From contig JAHBTU010000002.1 in assembly GCA_019638455.1 (NCBI GenBank), positions 1,088,501 to 1,152,500 on the forward strand: a DNA stretch of 64,000 nucleotides, in the 5' to 3' direction. Positions 60,788 through 64,000 of the stretch are shown here, one piece after another; position 1 is the stretch's first letter, and every line of letters begins with the position of its first letter. Below the pieces are notes generated by a model, which was given only the letters and a program-made list of their open reading frames with translations, did not search any database and was not told the origin of the DNA. The DNA comes from Saprospiraceae bacterium. GTDB taxonomy: Bacteria > Bacteroidota > Bacteroidia > Chitinophagales > Saprospiraceae. The position numbers and the translations under genes were made by a program.

Positions 60788-63508
60788 ATGGCAAAGCAAA
60801 AACGCGACAACTCCACGCCCCCCACCACCTCGCACAACCACGAGGATACCGTCATCACCCTGTCGGGGATGTACCAGAACTATTTTCTGGATTATGCTTC
60901 CTATGTCATTCTCGAACGCGCCGTGCCAGCTATCGAGGACGGGCTGAAACCCGTGCAGCGCCGCATCCTGCACGCTATGTTCGAGCAGCACGACGGGCGC
61001 TACCACAAGGTCGCCAACCTCATCGGCCAGACGATGCAGTTCCACCCGCACGGCGACGCGGCCATCGGCGACGCGCTGGTGAACATGGGCCAGAAGGACT
61101 TGCTCATTGATTGTCAGGGCAACTGGGGCGACTACCGCACGGGCGACAACGCCGCCGCGCCGCGCTACATCGAGGCACGCTTGACAAAATTTGCCCTCGA
61201 CGTGGCGTTCAACCACGACACGACGGTGTGGCAACTCAGTTACGACGGTCGCAAACGCGAACCCGTGACGTTGCCTATGAAATTCCCGCTCGTGCTGGCT
61301 CACGGCGTGGAGGGCATCGCGGTGGGTTTGAGTACCAAAATTTTGCCGCACAATTTTATCGAAATCATCAAGGCAAGCATCGCGTGTTTGAAAGGCCGGA
61401 AGTCGGAGTTGATTCCCGATTTCCCCACGGGCGGCATGATTGACGCTTCGAGCTACAACGGCGGCGCGCGCGGCGGCAAAGTGCGTGTCCGCGCCCGCAT
61501 CAAAGAGGAAGACAAAAAAACGCTCCACGTCACAGAAATACCTTTTGGTGTCACCACTGCCGACTTGATGGAGAGCATCGTGAAGGCCAATGAAAAAGGG
61601 CAAATCAAAATCAAAAAAGTGACCGACAAGACGGCGGCCAACGTGGACGTGGAAATCGAACTGCTGCCCGGCACCAGCCCCGACGTGACCATTGATGCGC
61701 TCTACGCTTTCACCGATTGCGAGGTCAGCATCAGTCCCAACTGCTGCGTCATCGTGGACAACAAACCACTGTTCACCGACGTGAACGAGTTGCTCCGCAT
61801 CTCCACCGAAAACACGAAGGAATTGCTTCGGATGGAGTTGGAAATTCTGAAACACGATTTGGAGGAAAAACTTCATTTTTCCTCGCTGGAAAAGATTTTT
61901 ATCGAAAACCGAATTTACCGCGATATCGAAGAGTGCGAGACTTGGGAGGCCGTTATTTCGACCATTGACGTGGGCTTGAAAAAATACGTCATCACGCCAT
62001 CGGAAGCGGGTTTTTCAAAAGAAACAAAGAAAATCAAGTTGTTGCGCGACGTGACGGAGGACGACATCGTGCGCCTCACCGAAATCCGCATCAAGCGCAT
62101 TTCAAAGTACAACTCCTTCAAAGCCGACGAGGAAATCGCCAAACTGAACGAGGAACTCGAACAGACCAAGCATCACCTCGCGCACCTCACGGAGTACGCC
62201 ATTGATTATTTTGAAAACTTGTTGGCAAAACATGGCAAAGGCCGCGAACGCCGCACCGAAATCGCCCAGTTCGACACCATCCAAGCAACAGCGGTGGTGG
62301 CGAACAACGCCAAACTCTACGTCAACCGCGCCGACGGCTTCATCGGTTATGGCTTGAAAAAAGACGAGTTCGTGCAGGACTGCTCCGACATTGACGACAT
62401 CATCGTGTTCCGCCGCGATGGGGTGATGAAGGTGGTGAAAATCGGCGACAAAACCTTCGTCGGCAAAGACATCGTGCATGTCGCGGTGTGGAAGAAAAAC
62501 GACGAGCGCACCACCTACAACATGGCCTACGTGGACGGCAAATCGGGGCGCACCTATGTCAAGCGTTTCAACGTGACGGCCATCACCCGCGACAAGGATT
62601 ACCAACTCGGCTCCGACGCGAAAAACTCTAAGTTGCTGTATCTCACGGTGAATCCCAACGGCGAGAGCGAAGTCGTGACCGTGACGCTCAGCCCCGGCAG
62701 CACGGCAAAAATCAAGGTGTTCGACTACGATTTTGGGGAATTAGCCATCAAAGGCCGCGACTCGCAGGGCAATATTTTGACCAAATACCCGGTGAAACAA
62801 ATCCGCCAAAAAGAAGTCGGCAAAAGCACCATCGGTGCGCAAAAACTGTGGTTCGACGACATCACGGGCCGCCTCAACACGCAGGAGCGCGGCTCGTTGC
62901 TCGGCGAATTCGACACGGGCGACAGCCTCTTCATCCTCTACAACGACGGTTCCTACGAGGTGACCGACACCGACGTGCAGCAGCGTTTCGAGATGAAAGA
63001 AATCCTCACGCTCTGCAAACTCACACCCGACCTTGTGGTGAACGCTGTCCACTTCGACGGCCACAAGGGCTGGACGATGGTGAAGCGTTTCCGCATCGAG
63101 ACCAACAAACTCAAAGAACGCTTCTCCTTTCTCACTGACCACCCGAAGTCAAAACTGCTTTTCGCTTCCGTCAAAGAAAACCCGCGCATCAAGTACACCT
63201 TGAAAATAAAGGGCAAGGCCATGACGGGCGAGGTCTCGCTCGGCGACTTCATGGACGTGAAAGGTTGGAAAGCCGTCGGCAACCGCCTCAGCGACCAGAT
63301 GCTCGGCGGGGTGAAGGAAATCGAGACGGGCGAGGTAAGCCGGAAGTCTGTTCCGGCTCAAACTGAATCGGCGCCAGTGCAACAGGCCAGCCTTTTTGGC
63401 GAGGAAGAGGAAGTAGGCCGGAACGCTGTTCCGGCAGAAAAACCCGGCGAGAAAGAGGCTGGCGACAAGAAGACGTACAAGGCGGGGGATACGATAGAGT
63501 TTGATTGA
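60788..63508 (+). CDS. parC: DNA topoisomerase IV / gyrase subunit A
   Basis: The protein is 906 residues. The N-terminal breakage-reunion domain has SYVILERAVPAIEDGLKPVQ, RRILHAMFE, the catalytic Tyr in AAPRYIEARLTKFA (residue ~123) and the QLA-like DVNELLRI loops. The C-terminal part has the beta-propeller blades. It passes one DNA duplex through another with the ParE/GyrB partner, which is not in the window. The C-terminal ~55 residues are low in complexity and carry two copies of a palindrome-derived motif (63339 and 63417). Without the GyrA-box being clearly visible, the ParC name is a best guess. Confidence 0.93.
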   Translation: MAKQKRDNSTPPTTSHNHEDTVITLSGMYQNYFLDYASYVILERAVPAIEDGLKPVQRRILHAMFEQHDGRYHKVANLIGQTMQFHPHGDAAIGDALVNMGQKDLLIDCQGNWGDYRTGDNAAAPRYIEARLTKFALDVAFNHDTTVWQLSYDGRKREPVTLPMKFPLVLAHGVEGIAVGLSTKILPHNFIEIIKASIACLKGRKSELIPDFPTGGMIDASSYNGGARGGKVRVRARIKEEDKKTLHVTEIPFGVTTADLMESIVKANEKGQIKIKKVTDKTAANVDVEIELLPGTSPDVTIDALYAFTDCEVSISPNCCVIVDNKPLFTDVNELLRISTENTKELLRMELEILKHDLEEKLHFSSLEKIFIENRIYRDIEECETWEAVISTIDVGLKKYVITPSEAGFSKETKKIKLLRDVTEDDIVRLTEIRIKRISKYNSFKADEEIAKLNEELEQTKHHLAHLTEYAIDYFENLLAKHGKGRERRTEIAQFDTIQATAVVANNAKLYVNRADGFIGYGLKKDEFVQDCSDIDDIIVFRRDGVMKVVKIGDKTFVGKDIVHVAVWKKNDERTTYNMAYVDGKSGRTYVKRFNVTAITRDKDYQLGSDAKNSKLLYLTVNPNGESEVVTVTLSPGSTAKIKVFDYDFGELAIKGRDSQGNILTKYPVKQIRQKEVGKSTIGAQKLWFDDITGRLNTQERGSLLGEFDTGDSLFILYNDGSYEVTDTDVQQRFEMKEILTLCKLTPDLVVNAVHFDGHKGWTMVKRFRIETNKLKERFSFLTDHPKSKLLFASVKENPRIKYTLKIKGKAMTGEVSLGDFMDVKGWKAVGNRLSDQMLGGVKEIETGEVSRKSVPAQTESAPVQQASLFGEEEEVGRNAVPAEKPGEKEAGDKKTYKAGDTIEFD
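63339..63357. repeat. 19-bp palindrome in the parC tail, copy 1
   Basis: GCCGGAAGTCTGTTCCGGC: 7-bp arms with a 5-base loop, in frame, encoding part of SRKSVPAQ. A second copy lies 78 bp on. Confidence 0.75.
63417..63435. repeat. 19-bp palindrome in the parC tail, copy 2
   Basis: GCCGGAACGCTGTTCCGGC: same arms, encoding part of GRNAVPAE. The two copies are preceded by GGTA or AGTAG and followed by an A-rich stretch, so the duplicated unit is larger than the palindrome. Confidence 0.75.
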
Positions 63509-63804
63509 AAGCACCTAAAAAAACTTAGGTGGAGGGTAGAAGATAGAAGCACGCTACTGGGCATTTTCAAATTTGCCACGAATTCACAAAGACGCAAAGC
63601 AAAATACTCATTGATTTACCGCATTTTGTGCCTTTGTGTCTTGCAGCACAAAAATAATGTCCAGTGGCGTGAGGTAGAAGGCTGATTTCATCTCCGCTAT
63701 AACAGAATGCGACCTAAGAGCAAGTCTTACATTCCTCCGCCCTCTATCCTCTACCCAAGTTTTTACGAAAGCGCATAATTTCGCCCCAACCATTTCGCAT
63801 TGCT
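63509..63804. other. intergenic region with a dispersed hairpin
   Basis: TTGCCACGAATTCACAAAGA and a following TTTGTGCCTTTGTGTCTTGC are partly complementary, the same type as at 55787. No gene is seen. It separates parC from the DinB-like gene. Confidence 0.5.
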
Positions 63805-64000
63805 ATGAAACGACCAAAAAAAGGCGAGTACGCCCCTTTTCACGAGACCTATTTGAAAGTAGTACCCTCGCGTGGGACCGCACGCAGCTTGCTGAAAAAA
63901 ACCTTCAAGGAGTTCCAGCAGCTGATGAACGGGCTGCCGGCGGAAATGGGCGATTACGCCTACGCTCCGGGCAAATGGACCATCAAGCAGCTGCTGATTC
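63805..64000 (+). CDS. DinB-superfamily protein, N-terminal part only
   Basis: 65 codons are inside the window: MKRPKKGEYAPFHETYLKVV, then GTARSLLKKTFKEFQQLMNG and YAYAPGKWTIKQLLI. The YAPGKWTIKQLL block at this distance is the start of the second helix of DinB/YfiT-like four-helix proteins, which carry a three-His metal site later on (outside the window). Confidence 0.85.
   Translation, partial: MKRPKKGEYAPFHETYLKVVPSRGTARSLLKKTFKEFQQLMNGLPAEMGDYAYAPGKWTIKQLLI

Noticed and set aside
60374..61876. 500-codon frame on the minus strand
   Set aside because: Antisense to parC and its upstream region; no motif.

Overview
The window looks like a chromosomal segment of a Bacteroidota bacterium, probably of the Saprospiria type. 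This rests on a subtilase with a type IX secretion C-terminal domain, a rpmB-rpmG-DUF4295 cluster, a TTTG-N19-TAnnTTTG promoter, gene starts without obvious Shine-Dalgarno sites, and ParC-, ClpB- and S9-type proteins in their Bacteroidota forms. The assignment is by family knowledge only; no search was run.

Layout. 1-12.8 kb: a peptidase C-terminus, small envelope proteins, an unrecognised 488-residue protein, folC, a glycosyltransferase, an S9 prolyl oligopeptidase lipoprotein, a secreted protein, a GT-C/TPR membrane protein and hemD. 12.8-24 kb: an EAD11-CHAT protein whose CHAT dyad residues appear substituted, a sodium:neurotransmitter-symporter-type transporter with its tiny partner subunit, an M14 carboxypeptidase, two c-type cytochrome genes and an ABC ATPase. 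24-37 kb: an ABC-permease/M1-peptidase fusion, an OmpA-like protein, ribosomal protein genes, tRNA-Arg, a subtilase, a metal-receptor protein, rlmB and several uncharacterised genes.

37-56 kb is the dynamic part. A REP-associated tyrosine transposase lies between two arrays of 19-bp palindromes. Next to it is a NACHT NTPase gene split by an IS1-type element with an intact 8-bp target duplication, followed by a VapBC-type pair and clpB. Beyond clpB come a lipoprotein gene and three tandem paralogues of a secreted lipase-fold protein with Asp in place of the nucleophile Ser. The third paralogue is cut by an IS630-type element with an intact TA duplication. A PQQ-propeller lipoprotein follows, then an AraC-type regulator whose 3' half is replaced by a second, truncated clpB copy. 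That copy carries a 460-bp internal deletion at an 8-bp microhomology.

56-64 kb: an HxlR regulator divergent from a DJ-1/PfpI protein, an outer-membrane protein/bestrophin/TMEM175 channel cluster, an F420-reductase-like dehydrogenase, parC and the start of a DinB-like gene.

Intergenic space is full of dispersed repeats: a 58-bp family ending GGTATA just upstream of several start codons, a 180-bp element bounded by TATA, and several hairpin families. Perfect or near-perfect palindromes also sit in frame inside hemD and parC. The window holds no CRISPR array and no complete known defence system; the nearest thing is the IS-broken NACHT gene with its TA and RAYT neighbours, and the orphan EAD11-pseudoCHAT protein.
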